NCBI RefSeq assembly: GCF_016405885.1
Contig: NZ_JAEKGC010000011.1
Span: 62,001-126,000, forward strand
Direction: 5' to 3'
Source: Arthrobacter sp. MSA 4-2
GTDB lineage: Bacteria; Actinomycetota; Actinomycetes; Actinomycetales; Micrococcaceae
DNA length: 64,000 nt
The notes under the pieces were generated by a model. It saw only the letters and a program-made list of their open reading frames with translations. It was not told the DNA's origin and ran no database searches. The translations under genes were made by a program, and so were the position numbers. Positions 33,116 to 42,603 of the stretch are shown here, in pieces. How positions within the stretch are numbered: the stretch's first letter is position 1; the number at the start of each line of letters is the position of its first letter.

Positions 33116-34867
33116 CTACCGTCTGGGGAGATTGCGGAAATTGCTGCGGGCCATGCTGACGGCTTCGCCCGCCCCTCCGTTGAGGACCACCTTGGACATC
33201 GCCGTCGCGAAACCCACGACCTGGTCCCGGGTGATTTTGGGCGGGATGGACAAGGCCCGCGGGTCGGTGATCAGCTCCACGAGCGCGGGGCCGGGATGGG
33301 CGAACGCCTCGCGGTAGGCATCTTTGATCCCTGCGGGGTCGGTGACCCGGGCCGCGTGGAAGCCCATCGCGCGGGCCACCTCGGCATAGTTGATGTCCGG
33401 CACGTCCACGCCGAAATCGGGGAGGCCGTCCACGAGCATCTCGAGTTTGACCATCCCCAGGGTCGAATTGTTGAAGACGACAACCTTGACCGGGAGCCGG
33501 GAGGCCACGGCGGTGAGCAGGTCCCCCAGCAGCATGGACAGCCCGCCGTCGCCGGACACCGAGACCACCTGGCGCCCGGGGTAGGCCGCCTGGGCGCCGA
33601 GGGCATGCGGCAGGGCGTTGGCCATTGAGCCGTGGAGATAGGAACCGATCAGCCGGCGCGTCCCCAGGGGGTTGATGTAACGGGCGGTCCAGACATTGCA
33701 CATGCCCGTGTCGGCGGTGAAGACGGCATCGGGGGCGGCTGCTTCATCCAGGAGCGAGGCAGCGTACTCCGGGTGGATGGGCCGGATCTTTTCCACATCG
33801 TGGGTGTAGGCGCCGAGGGCCTTGTTCATCAGGCGGTCGTGCTTCTTCAGCATCTTCTCGAGGAACTGCCTGTCGGTCTTGGGGACGACCAGCGCCTCGA
33901 GTGCCCGCAGCGTGGGCCGAACTTCGGCGTGGACGGCGACGTCGACGTCGGTCCTGCGGCCAAGGTGGTCCGGCGCGCTGTCGACCTGCGCCGTGCGGAC
34001 GCCGTCGGGCAGGAACTGGTCGTAGGGGAAGTCGGTTCCCAGCAGGAGCAGGAGGTCCGCCCCCTCGATCCCCGCGGCGGCGGCCCCGTAGCCGAGCAGG
34101 CCCGTCATGCCGATGTCGAGCGGATTGTCGTACTGGATGAAGTCCTTGCCGCGCAGCGTATGCCCGATCGGGGCGCCGATCTTCTCCGCAAGGGCGATCA
34201 CGTCGTCGTGGGCGCCCTCGACGCCGGCTCCGCAGAAAATGGCGACGGTTCCGGCGTCATTGATCGCTGCGGCAAGGGCGCGGACCGCATCGGGGTGCGG
34301 AACGAGCGTGCCGCGGGTGAACGGGGCACACAGCGGGGTGTCCGCCACCGCGTCGTGCTCGGCAAGGTCCCCGGGAAGCACCACGACGCCCACACCGCGC
34401 AGACCCACGGCGTGCTGGATGGCGCTCTGCATGACCCGGGGGGCCTGCGCCGCGGTGCTGATGAGTTCGGAGTACACGGAACATTCGCTGAAGAGCCGGT
34501 CGGGGTGGGTCTCCTGGAAGTACCCGGTCCCGATCTGCCGGCTGGGGATGTGCGAGGCGATGGCCAGGACGGGGGCGCCGCTCCGCTGCGCATCGAAGAG
34601 CCCATTGATCAGGTGCAGGTTGCCCGGCCCCGCCGAACCGGCGCAGACGGCCAGCCGGCCCGTGAGTTGGGCTTCGGCCGCTGCGGCAAAGGCGGCAGAT
34701 TCCTCATGGCGGACGTGGATCCAGTCGATACCCCCCTTGGCGCTACCTCCGGTCTGCCGGACGGCATCCACGATGGAGTTGAGGCTGTCCCCCACGATGC
34801 CGTAGATGCGCTGCACCCCTGCGGATTGGAGCTGTTGAACGAGCTGGTGAGCAAGATTCTTGGCCAT
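33116..34867 (-). CDS. poxB: Thiamine-dependent pyruvate oxidase/dehydrogenase
   Basis: 583-residue ThDP flavoenzyme that converts pyruvate to acetate and CO2, passing electrons to quinone. The N-terminal PYR domain has GIVGDSLNSIVDAVRQ and catalytic Glu in RHEESAAFAA; the central FAD/DHS-like domain has FCGAGVEGAH; the PP domain has GDGGLSMLLGDLLTAV...NN as ThDP/Mg site. The C-terminus is similar to PoxB's membrane-binding tail region. Single gene flanked by palindromic repeats on both sides. The start has AGGAGA about 6 nt upstream (GGTCTCCTGG on the plus strand). Confidence 0.9.
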   Translation of the reverse strand: MAKNLAHQLVQQLQSAGVQRIYGIVGDSLNSIVDAVRQTGGSAKGGIDWIHVRHEESAAFAAAAEAQLTGRLAVCAGSAGPGNLHLINGLFDAQRSGAPVLAIASHIPSRQIGTGYFQETHPDRLFSECSVYSELISTAAQAPRVMQSAIQHAVGLRGVGVVVLPGDLAEHDAVADTPLCAPFTRGTLVPHPDAVRALAAAINDAGTVAIFCGAGVEGAHDDVIALAEKIGAPIGHTLRGKDFIQYDNPLDIGMTGLLGYGAAAAGIEGADLLLLLGTDFPYDQFLPDGVRTAQVDSAPDHLGRRTDVDVAVHAEVRPTLRALEALVVPKTDRQFLEKMLKKHDRLMNKALGAYTHDVEKIRPIHPEYAASLLDEAAAPDAVFTADTGMCNVWTARYINPLGTRRLIGSYLHGSMANALPHALGAQAAYPGRQVVSVSGDGGLSMLLGDLLTAVASRLPVKVVVFNNSTLGMVKLEMLVDGLPDFGVDVPDINYAEVARAMGFHAARVTDPAGIKDAYREAFAHPGPALVELITDPRALSIPPKITRDQVVGFATAMSKVVLNGGAGEAVSMARSNFRNLPRR

Positions 34868-35015
34868 CAGGGTCTCCTGGAGGTAAGCGCTGGTGCCCTT
34901 GCAGTCGCCAGTGTAGGCGGGCTCCGGCGGCCCCCGCCCGAAACCCCGTCACAAAACGTCCGCCCGCTGCCACAAATCCTCCTCCGGGGAGGCCGCGCCC
35001 GGCGCAGCGCAGGTG

Positions 35016-35082
35016 CCCGCCGAGACTGCAACTCACCACGCTTTGCCCGCCGCTGCGGGTGGTTACCTGCCGTTTCGGCGGG
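35016..35082. repeat. Palindromic intergenic repeat, copy 2
   Basis: Left arm CCCGCCGAGACTGCAACTC, right arm ending CCTGCCGTTTCGGCGGG, with CACCACGC / GCGGGTGG inner pairs. It lies in the 247-nt gap between the nitrilase-family gene and poxB. The rest of that gap shows no recognisable feature. Confidence 0.8.
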
Positions 35083-35114
35083 AGGCTCCGTACCCGGGCG
35101 CCGGAGGGCCGACC

Positions 35115-36113
35115 TTACGCATCCTTCACCCGGAAGGAATCCGGCACGGGGGAAGCCGAGTGGCGGGCAGTACGGGGGTCCCGTTCGAGGCCCGAGGGTT
35201 GGGTGAGGATTGAATACAGCTCGGGTCGGCGGCCCAGGAGCCAGCGCCGGCCGGTTGCCAGTGGCAGTAAGTCCAGGTCCAGGTCGGCCGTGACGACAGC
35301 GGTGTCGGGGACGGGCGTCTCGGCAATGATGCGGCCGTAGGGGTCGAGGATCATGGCGTTCCCCGTGCGGATTTCGTCGTCATCGGGGCCGATCCCGTTG
35401 CTGAACAGGACAAAGATGCCATTGTCATGGGCACGCGAGGGCAGCCAGCGCATCAGCCACCCGCGCCCGGACGGCCCGTTAACCGCCGCCAGGAGTGCCT
35501 CGGGATCATCATGCCGGTTATCCCAAAGGGTGCGCGGGAGGGGACGCATCCCGTGAGGGCTCATGGATTTCGTGCCTCCGGTCTGGTGAGGGGCAATCAG
35601 GACAGTGGCGCCCAGCAGCGCGACAGCCCGCACATTCTCGACGAGGTTGTTGTCCCAGCAGATGAGGATCCCCATCCGCGCGCCCCAGGGTGTGTCGAAA
35701 ACCGTGTACGAGTCCCCGCTCGAAATCGCTTCGTGCTCGAACGCATGAAGTTTGCGGTGGACGTGCACTTCCCCATCGGGCAGGCAGACGGCATAGGAGT
35801 TGTAGAGGGTATCCCCCGCCGCTTCAAGGAATCCCACGCCGATGCCGAGCCCCAGTTCCATGGCCAGCTGCTGCACCTCGGCGACGGCCGGGCCGTCTTG
35901 GGACTGGGCCAGTTCCCGCAGCCGGGACGCGGGCTGGCGGGTGAGATGCCAGTAACCCAAGAGGCACATCTCCGGGAAGGAGATCAGCTGCACACCGTCC
36001 GCGGCTGCCTGCCCTGACAGCGTCCGAATGATCCCCAGGTTGGCCCCAATATCGTCAGGAACAGGCTCAAACTGGACTACTGCTGCACGAATCGCGTTCA
36101 CCGAAGGCACCAC
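35115..36113 (-). CDS. Carbon-nitrogen hydrolase (nitrilase superfamily)
   Basis: 332-residue amidase/nitrilase-fold enzyme. The Glu-Lys-Cys triad is visible in SFPEMCLLG, HRKLHAFEHE and LICWDNN. It hydrolyses a C-N bond in an amide, nitrile or carbamate; the branch cannot be decided. The GTG start at 36113 is chosen by the frame's extent; another in-frame GTG lies 4 codons on, and neither has a clear ribosome site. A hairpin GCCCC/GGGGC lies about 50 nt upstream in the leader. Confidence 0.85.
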   Translation of the reverse strand: MVPSVNAIRAAVVQFEPVPDDIGANLGIIRTLSGQAAADGVQLISFPEMCLLGYWHLTRQPASRLRELAQSQDGPAVAEVQQLAMELGLGIGVGFLEAAGDTLYNSYAVCLPDGEVHVHRKLHAFEHEAISSGDSYTVFDTPWGARMGILICWDNNLVENVRAVALLGATVLIAPHQTGGTKSMSPHGMRPLPRTLWDNRHDDPEALLAAVNGPSGRGWLMRWLPSRAHDNGIFVLFSNGIGPDDDEIRTGNAMILDPYGRIIAETPVPDTAVVTADLDLDLLPLATGRRWLLGRRPELYSILTQPSGLERDPRTARHSASPVPDSFRVKDA

Positions 36114-36256
36114 TTCTCAGCATCCCCCTTGGATGGGTTGGTTGAACTCTCAAAGCCCCAACGGATAGTGGGGGCGTCGGCCCGGATTCAAGTCAACCTC
36201 CCGGCCGCCCGTCCGTCCAGCCAGTCCATGCGTCCGGTCCGCCAGGGCCTCCTTCA

Positions 36257-36319
36257 CCGAGGCTGCAGCACACAATGCTCCGCCCGCCGCTGAGGGTGGT
36301 TACCTGCAGTTTCGGCGGG
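36257..36319. repeat. Palindromic intergenic repeat, copy 3 (degenerate)
   Basis: The right arm GAGGGTGGTTACCTGCAG TTTCGGCGGG (36292-36319) closely matches copies 1 and 2, while the left arm (ACCGAGGCTGCAG...) has diverged. It lies in the 413-nt gap 36114-36526, which also holds the promoter and CRP-like site of the next operon. Confidence 0.75.
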
Positions 36320-36414
36320 AGTGCGGGTGGCATGGCGCACGCTGGGAACTTAACAGGACCATCCCTTGAACGCGCCTGCAGGCCCCCGCACTACCCTGCC
36401 GCCAGCATTTCGCC

Positions 36415-36442
36415 TTGACAGGCATGCCCCTCAATGTAATCT
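36415..36442 (+). promoter_or_regulatory. Sigma-70 promoter of the second sugar operon
   Basis: TTGACA (36415-36420), 16 nt, TAATCT (36437-36442), about 85 nt before the SDR start. The -35 matches consensus fully and it is the best vegetative promoter I see in the window. Confidence 0.75.
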
Positions 36443-36450
36443 TTATCACA
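36435..36450. promoter_or_regulatory. CRP/GlxR-like operator over the -10 box
   Basis: TGTAATCTTTATCACA fits TGTGA-N6-TCACA with one mismatch and covers the TAATCT -10 element, so binding should block the promoter. The first sugar operon has a perfect version of the same site. Confidence 0.6.
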
Positions 36451-36526
36451 GCAGAAAACCGGTTTTTCAGCCGCATCAGGCGAAGGGCGCGCTCCGCGCC
36501 GCCGGAATACTACTGAGGAGAAACAC

Positions 36527-37306
36527 ATGGGATCACTTGAGGGCAAGGTAGCACTCATCACCGGCGCCGCTTCCGGAATGGGCAAGGCGATGGCGGTCGG
36601 GTTCGCTGGAGAAGGCGCACATGTCGTCATCGCCGACCTGAACCTGGACGGGGCGAAGGAGGCCGCCGAGGCCATCCGCGCCACGGGAGGATCGGCCTCG
36701 GCCGTCTCCCTCAACGTCGCAGATCCCCAGCAGTCCAAGTCCGTCACCGAAGACATCGTGAACGAGCACGGCCGGATCGACATCCTGGTCAACAACGCCG
36801 GCATCGGCCTGATCAAGCCGCTCTGGGAGACCACCCCCGAAGAGTGGGACCGCATCATGAATGTCAACGTCAAGGGCCTGTTCTTCCTGACCCAGGCGGT
36901 GTGTGAACCGATGCGCAAGCAGCGCAGCGGCAAGATCATCAATATGGCCTCCATCGCCGGCCGCCGCGGCGAGGCACTCGTCGCCGCCTACTGCGCCTCC
37001 AAGGCCACCGTCATCTCCATCACCCAGTCCACCGCCATGGCCATGGCCGAGTACGGCGTCAATGTCAACGCAATGGCACCGGGCATCGTCGACACCCCCT
37101 ACTGGAAAGAAGTCGACAAGCAGTTCGGCGAGATCACTGGAAAGGCCGAGGGCGAGACGTTCAAGAGCGCCGCCGACAACATCCCGCTGGGCCGCACCTC
37201 CGTTCCCGAGGACGTCGTGCCGCTGGCGATCTTCCTCGCCGGCCCGGGCTCCGACTACATCACGGCCCAGACCTACAACGTCGAGGGCGGAATGGTCATG
37301 AGCTGA
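36527..37306 (+). CDS. SDR oxidoreductase, polyol (sorbitol/galactitol) dehydrogenase-like
   Basis: 259-residue classical SDR: TGAASGMGKA cofactor motif, NNAG, catalytic Ser in NMASIAGRRGEALV, and YCASK. The block KIINMASxAGRRGEALVAxYCAxKA is very close to SmoS-type L-iditol/sorbitol dehydrogenases as I recall them. It probably oxidises a polyol or sugar with NAD. GAGGAG lies 7 nt upstream of the ATG. It is the first gene of a six-gene sugar uptake/oxidation operon. Confidence 0.9.
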   Translation: MGSLEGKVALITGAASGMGKAMAVGFAGEGAHVVIADLNLDGAKEAAEAIRATGGSASAVSLNVADPQQSKSVTEDIVNEHGRIDILVNNAGIGLIKPLWETTPEEWDRIMNVNVKGLFFLTQAVCEPMRKQRSGKIINMASIAGRRGEALVAAYCASKATVISITQSTAMAMAEYGVNVNAMAPGIVDTPYWKEVDKQFGEITGKAEGETFKSAADNIPLGRTSVPEDVVPLAIFLAGPGSDYITAQTYNVEGGMVMS

Positions 37307-37352
37307 GCCTTCCGGCTCAACCCCATCCCTACCTGTTCCCGAAAGGACAGTC

Positions 37353-38834
37353 GTGAGCTTTCCCCTCCTGAGCGAGAACTCCCTGCTTGGATCAACACCC
37401 GCCATGCTCGTCGGCGGACGGTGGGTCTCCACCGACGAAACCCGGCCTGTCGACAACCCGGCCACCGGCGAGGCGCTCACCGAAGTGCCCGAGGCCGGCC
37501 CGGAACACCTTGAGGAAACGCTCGCCGTCGCCTACAAGGCCCAGAAGGACTGGGGCCGGCGCACCTACGCGGAGCGCGCCGACGTCCTGGCCGCCGTCAT
37601 CGACGCCGTCGAGGAGCACGCCGAGGAACTGGCGCAGATCGTCGTTGCCGAACAGGGCAAGACGATCACCGAGGCGCGCGGGGAAATCGGCGGGGTCAAG
37701 GCCTTCTTCGACTTCGCGCTCACCCAGAAGTACCGCAACGTCGGCGAGGTGGTCGCCTCCTCGGCGGCCAACCGCCAGCTGATGGTGCGCGAGGAACCCA
37801 TCGGCATCGTCGCGGCGATCATCCCCTGGAACTTCCCGGCGGCGATTTTCGCCCGGAAGGTCGCCCCCGCCCTGATGGCAGGCAACGCCATCGTGCTCAA
37901 ACCCAGCGAGCTGACCCCGCTGTCGGCCCTCGCCATGGCGAAGGTGTGCGAAAAGGCGGGCGTCCCTGCCGGCCTGGTGAGCGTCCTCACCGGCGGGGGC
38001 CGGAGCATCGGCAAGGCCCTCGTCGAACACCCGCTGGTGGGCATGGTCACCGTGACCGGGTCGACCCGCGCCGGCCGGGAGATCCTGGCCCAGGCGGCGC
38101 ACAAGGTCATTCCGGTGTCCCTCGAACTGGGCGGCAAGGCCCCCGTAATCGTCTTCGATGACGCCGATCTCGACCTGGCGGTCCAGGAGGCGTTCGAATC
38201 GCGGTTCTGGAACTGCGGGCAGGTCTGCACCTGCAACGAGCGCACCTACGTCCAGCGGGGGGTGCACGACGAGTTCGTGCGGCGCCTCCTGGAGAAGGTG
38301 AACGGGCTCGTGGTGGGCGACCCGCTGGACGAGGGCAGCCAGATCGGCCCCAAGGTCTCCCAGGCCGAATGGGACAAGGTCAAGGCCTTCGTCGACGGCG
38401 CGGTCGACGCCGGTGCGCGGCTCGAGACCGGCGGCGGCCGGCCCGAGGACCTCAAGGACGACAAGGGGTTCTGGTTCGCCCCCACCGTCCTGACCGGTGT
38501 CAGCAATGAAATGGACATCGTGCAGCAGGAAGTGTTCGGCCCGGTGCTCCCGATCATCCCCTTCGACACCTACGACGAGGTGGTGGAGTTCGCCAACTCG
38601 ACCGACTACGGCCTGACCGCGTACGCCTACACCGAGGACTTCCGGACGGCCCTCTCGCTCACCGAGGACCTCGAGTTCGGCGAGGTGTACATCAACCAGA
38701 CCGGCCCCGAGCAGGTGCAGGGTTTCCACACCGGTTGGAAAATGTCCGGTCTGGGCGGCGACGACGGCCAGCACGGCTTCGAGCGCTACACCCGCAAGAA
38801 AACTGTCTACCTGGACTACCGGCGCGGCACCTAG
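37353..38834 (+). CDS. Aldehyde dehydrogenase, AldA-like
   Basis: 493-residue NAD-dependent ALDH. Seen: PWNFPAAIFARKVAPALMAGN, TGSTRAGR, catalytic Glu in LELGGKAP and catalytic Cys in NCGQVCTCNER. The C-terminal QGFHTGWKMSGLGGDDGQHG strongly recalls E. coli lactaldehyde/glycolaldehyde dehydrogenase AldA. It would oxidise a hydroxy-aldehyde made from the imported sugar. GTG start with AAAGGA 7 nt upstream. It follows the SDR by 46 nt and precedes the ABC binding protein. Confidence 0.9.
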   Translation: MSFPLLSENSLLGSTPAMLVGGRWVSTDETRPVDNPATGEALTEVPEAGPEHLEETLAVAYKAQKDWGRRTYAERADVLAAVIDAVEEHAEELAQIVVAEQGKTITEARGEIGGVKAFFDFALTQKYRNVGEVVASSAANRQLMVREEPIGIVAAIIPWNFPAAIFARKVAPALMAGNAIVLKPSELTPLSALAMAKVCEKAGVPAGLVSVLTGGGRSIGKALVEHPLVGMVTVTGSTRAGREILAQAAHKVIPVSLELGGKAPVIVFDDADLDLAVQEAFESRFWNCGQVCTCNERTYVQRGVHDEFVRRLLEKVNGLVVGDPLDEGSQIGPKVSQAEWDKVKAFVDGAVDAGARLETGGGRPEDLKDDKGFWFAPTVLTGVSNEMDIVQQEVFGPVLPIIPFDTYDEVVEFANSTDYGLTAYAYTEDFRTALSLTEDLEFGEVYINQTGPEQVQGFHTGWKMSGLGGDDGQHGFERYTRKKTVYLDYRRGT

Positions 38835-38911
38835 CCGCCTCCGCCTTCGAGGCCCCGCCACAGCAGTCGGGGCCGCAGCCGAGCACGAACCTCAACAAGG
38901 AAGTTGGAATC

Positions 38912-39994
38912 ATGAATCTGCACGCCACTCCGATCCTCAAGTCCCTGGCCTGTGCCGCCGTGCTGGGCTTCGCCCTGACCGGCTGCACCAACACGGGAAC
39001 CACCACCGGGGGCTCCGGAGGCGGCTCCGAGACGCCTGAGGGAACTCAGCAGTCCGTCGCCTCCGCCGAAGGCCCCACCTGCTCCATTGAGGACTACGGA
39101 GCCGAGAAGATCGACCTGAAGGACGCCGTCGTCGGATTCTCCCAGTCGGAGAAGGAGGACAACCCCTTCCGCATCGCCGAGACGCAGTCGATCAAGGATG
39201 AAGCGGAGAAGCTGGGGGTGAAGAAGCTGATCACCACCAACGCGCAGTCGACCCTGTCCAAGCAGATCTCCGACATCCAGGACATGATCTCCCAGGGGGC
39301 CCAGGCGCTCATCGTCGCTCCCCTGAACTCCGACGGCCTGGAGCCTGCCCTGCAGGCGGCCCGCGACAAGAACATCCCGGTCATCACCATCGACCGTAAG
39401 GTCAACGCGACCGCCTGCGAGGACTACGTCACCTTCCTGGGCTCGAACTTCGTCGAGCAGGGCAAACGAGCCGCCGACCAGTTGATCGAGGGCACCGGAG
39501 GGGAGGCGAAGGTCGCGATCCTGCTGGGCTCCTCCGGCAACGCCGTGACCACCGACCGGACCAAGGGGTTCAAGGACCAGGTCGCCGCCGAGGCGCCGGG
39601 TATCGAGATCGTGGCCGAGCAGACCGGCGACTTCGCCCGCGACAAGGGCCAGTCGGTCACCGAACAGCTGCTGCAGGCCAACCCGGACATCACCGCGATC
39701 TACGCGGAGAACGACGAGATGGGCCTCGGTGCCCAGGCGGCGATCGTCGCGGCGGGCAAGACACCGGGCGAGGACATCCAGATCTACTCCATCGACGGCA
39801 CCCGGAACGCGGTCGAACAGATCACCGCCGGCTCCTACAACGGCGTCATCGAATCGAACCCCCGCTTCGGGCCGCTGGCCTTCCAGACCCTGGTCGACTT
39901 CATGGACGGCAAGCCGGTGGGGCAGGACATCATCATCGCCGATTCGGAATACGACCCCTCGAACGCTGCCGAGCGGGTGAACTCCGCGTACTGA
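38912..39994 (+). CDS. Sugar-binding lipoprotein, YtfQ/RbsB-like
   Basis: 360-residue lipoprotein with lipobox LTGC after the signal helix LKSLACAAVLGFA, a Gly/Ser linker, then a type I binding-protein fold (VGFSQSEKEDNPFRIAETQSI, ALIVAPLNSDGLEPALQAA, VITIDRKVNA). The wording resembles the galactofuranose-binding protein YtfQ more than RbsB. The frame is open upstream but ATG 38912 begins the signal peptide and has AAGGAAG upstream. Confidence 0.9.
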   Translation: MNLHATPILKSLACAAVLGFALTGCTNTGTTTGGSGGGSETPEGTQQSVASAEGPTCSIEDYGAEKIDLKDAVVGFSQSEKEDNPFRIAETQSIKDEAEKLGVKKLITTNAQSTLSKQISDIQDMISQGAQALIVAPLNSDGLEPALQAARDKNIPVITIDRKVNATACEDYVTFLGSNFVEQGKRAADQLIEGTGGEAKVAILLGSSGNAVTTDRTKGFKDQVAAEAPGIEIVAEQTGDFARDKGQSVTEQLLQANPDITAIYAENDEMGLGAQAAIVAAGKTPGEDIQIYSIDGTRNAVEQITAGSYNGVIESNPRFGPLAFQTLVDFMDGKPVGQDIIIADSEYDPSNAAERVNSAY

Positions 39995-40057
39995 TTCCCC
40001 GGGGGCGGGGCCGCACCGGTCCCGCCCTCCACCACCGTCACACGAAAGGCAGCAAAC

Positions 40058-41638
40058 GTGACAGAGCAGCTCAGCACCGCCGCACCGGCGCCCGTGCTCG
40101 AAGCCCGCGGGGTGGGCAAGACCTTCACCGGAGTCGCGGCCCTGCAGGGCGTCGACTTCACCCTCCGCGCCGGTGAAAGCCTCGCCCTGATGGGAGAGAA
40201 CGGCGCCGGGAAGTCGACGCTGATCAAGGTCCTCACCGGGGTGTACCAGCCGGACGAGGGCCAAATGTTCCTCCATGGCGAGCCGGCCAGCTTCGCCAAG
40301 CCGGTTGACGCCCAGCACGCCGGGATCAGCACCATCTACCAGGAGGTCAACCTCGTCCCCCTGATGACGGTGGCCCAGAACATCTTCCTGGGCCGCGAGC
40401 CCCGGAACCGGTTCGGCCTGATCGACTTCCGGAAAATGCAGGAGGACGCCCGCTCCCTCCTGGCGACGTACGACATCCACGTCGACGTGCGCCGTCCGCT
40501 GCGCAGCCTGGCCCTGGGCATGCAGCAGATGGTCGCGCTCGCCCGGGCCGTCTCCATCGACGCCCGCGTCGTCATCATGGATGAACCGACGTCGTCGCTC
40601 GAGGCCCGCGAGGTGGAAACCCTCTTCCGGGTGATCGGGATGCTCCGCTCGCAGGGCATCGCGATCGTCTACGTCAGCCACCGGATGGACGAGATTTTCG
40701 CCATCTGCGAAACGGTCACGGTCCTGCGGGACGGCAGGGTGGTCCACAACGGGCGCCTGGCCGACCTGTCACGGGTCGAACTGGTGGCGCTGATGCTCGG
40801 ACGGTCGGTGGAGAAGGTCAAGCGTGGCGGCGTGACCGCCTTCGGCGAAGTCAAGGAGGGCGAGGGCGAACCGGTCCTTACCGCCCGGGATCTGAGCCGC
40901 AAGCACCAGATCAGCGGCATCGGCCTGGATATCCGCCCCGGCGAAGTGGTGGGTCTGGGCGGCCTGCTCGGCTCCGGGCGCTCCGAGACGCTCAAGGCGA
41001 TGGCCGGGGTCATGCAGCTGGACGAGGGAAGCCTCACCGTGGACGGGAAACGCGTCCGCAGCGGATCGGTCGCGGCCGCCATCAAGGCGGGCGTCGTCAT
41101 GCTCCCCGAGGACCGGAAGGCCGAAGGGATCATTCCGAACCTCTCCATCCGCGACAACATCGTCCTGGCCGCCCTGCCGCGCCTCTCGCGTGCCGGGTTC
41201 ACCTCGCGCGCCAAGCAGGACGCCATCGTGGACGTGTTCATGAAGCGTCTGCGGATCAAGGCCGCGAGCCCCAACCAGGTGGTGTCGGAGCTGTCCGGCG
41301 GCAACCAGCAGAAGGTCATGATCGCCCGCTGGCTGGCCATGAACCCGAAGGTCCTGCTGCTCGACGAGCCCACCCGGGGGATCGACGTCGGTGCTAAGGC
41401 GGAGGTCCAGGCGCTCATCAACGAGCTGGCCGACGAAGGCCTGGCGATCGTCCTGGTCTCCTCCGAACTCGAGGAAGTCGTCGAGGGATCCGCGCGCGTC
41501 GTCGTCCTGCGCGACGGCTCCGTCGAGCGGGAGCTGCGCGGCAGCGAGGTCACCGAGCAACACCTCATGGCCGCCCTGGTGGGCGAGAACCACTCACCGG
41601 CCGACGAGTCACCAGCTGAGATTAAGGAACGCCTGTGA
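40058..41638 (+). CDS. Sugar ABC transporter ATPase, YtfR/RbsA-like
   Basis: 526-residue double ABC subunit. Domain 1: GENGAGKST, LALGMQQM signature region, VIMDEPTSSLE. Domain 2: GLLGSGRSE, LSGGNQQK, LLDEPTRGID. GTG start with AAAGG about 8 nt upstream. GTGA overlap with the first permease couples translation. Energises the transporter formed with the adjacent binding protein and two permeases. Confidence 0.93.
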   Translation: MTEQLSTAAPAPVLEARGVGKTFTGVAALQGVDFTLRAGESLALMGENGAGKSTLIKVLTGVYQPDEGQMFLHGEPASFAKPVDAQHAGISTIYQEVNLVPLMTVAQNIFLGREPRNRFGLIDFRKMQEDARSLLATYDIHVDVRRPLRSLALGMQQMVALARAVSIDARVVIMDEPTSSLEAREVETLFRVIGMLRSQGIAIVYVSHRMDEIFAICETVTVLRDGRVVHNGRLADLSRVELVALMLGRSVEKVKRGGVTAFGEVKEGEGEPVLTARDLSRKHQISGIGLDIRPGEVVGLGGLLGSGRSETLKAMAGVMQLDEGSLTVDGKRVRSGSVAAAIKAGVVMLPEDRKAEGIIPNLSIRDNIVLAALPRLSRAGFTSRAKQDAIVDVFMKRLRIKAASPNQVVSELSGGNQQKVMIARWLAMNPKVLLLDEPTRGIDVGAKAEVQALINELADEGLAIVLVSSELEEVVEGSARVVVLRDGSVERELRGSEVTEQHLMAALVGENHSPADESPAEIKERL

Positions 41639-42603
41639 GTACCGTAACGTCCGCTGTCCGCCTGCCGCAGAAGGGATCGGCGCTGGTCTTCCTCCAGCGG
41701 TACGGCGTGTACCTGGCCATTGCGCTGCTCCTGCTGTTCAACCTGTTCTTCACCCCGAACTTCATGACGATCGATAACTTCCGCGTCCAGTTCATCCAGG
41801 TGGTTCCGGTGCTCATCGTGGCCCTCGGCATGGCCCTGGTGATCGGCACGGAGGGAATCGACCTCAGCGTCGGTGCGGTCATGGCGCTCTCCGCGGCGGT
41901 GATCCCCCTCTACATCGGGTACGGCCCGCTGCCGGCGGCGATCCTTGCGGTCCTCGCCGGCTGCCTGATCGGTCTGGCCAACGGCACGATGATCGCGCTC
42001 ATCGGGGTGCAACCGATCGTGGCGACGCTCTCCCTCATGGTCGCCGGGCGCGGCATCGCCCTGCTGGTGGCCGACGAGCAGCTCAAGTCCGTCATCGACC
42101 CGGGCTTCCTGGCCCTGGGCCGTGGAACCATCGCCGGCGTGCCCTACAGCGTCCTGCTCGCCCTGATCCTCGTGGGCCTGGTGGCGGTGCTGGTGAACCG
42201 GACGACCTTCGGCAAGCAGCTGGTCTCCATCGGCGGAAGCCGGCGGGCCGCCGAACTCGCCGGACTGCCGGTGAAGCGCGTGCTGATCACCATCTATATC
42301 CTCGCGGCCGCGCTCGCCTCCATCGCCGGCATCATCCAGACGGCACGGCTCAGCGCCTCGGTGCCCTCAACGGTCGGGAACCTCATTGAGCTTTCGGCGA
42401 TCACCGCCGTCGTGATCGGCGGCACCCCGCTCAGCGGCGGCCAGGTGAAGGTTTTGGGGACCGTCGCCGGCGCCCTGCTCCTTCAGCTCATCGCGGCGTC
42501 GCTGATCAAGCACAATGTGCCCGACGCGTACTCCCAGATCACCCAGGCCGTCATCATCCTCCTCGCGGTCTACCTTCAGCGTGGAAAGGCGGTGCTCAAG
42601 TGA
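41635..42603 (+). CDS. Sugar ABC transporter permease, YtfT-like
   Basis: 322-residue RbsC-family permease with about ten helices, IGTEGIDLSVGAVMALSAAVIPL and GLANGTMIALIGVQPIVATLSLM. The GTG start overlaps the ATPase stop (GTGA) and has AAGGA 6 nt upstream. The end overlaps the second permease by GTGA. Confidence 0.92.
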   Translation: MSTVTSAVRLPQKGSALVFLQRYGVYLAIALLLLFNLFFTPNFMTIDNFRVQFIQVVPVLIVALGMALVIGTEGIDLSVGAVMALSAAVIPLYIGYGPLPAAILAVLAGCLIGLANGTMIALIGVQPIVATLSLMVAGRGIALLVADEQLKSVIDPGFLALGRGTIAGVPYSVLLALILVGLVAVLVNRTTFGKQLVSIGGSRRAAELAGLPVKRVLITIYILAAALASIAGIIQTARLSASVPSTVGNLIELSAITAVVIGGTPLSGGQVKVLGTVAGALLLQLIAASLIKHNVPDAYSQITQAVIILLAVYLQRGKAVLK

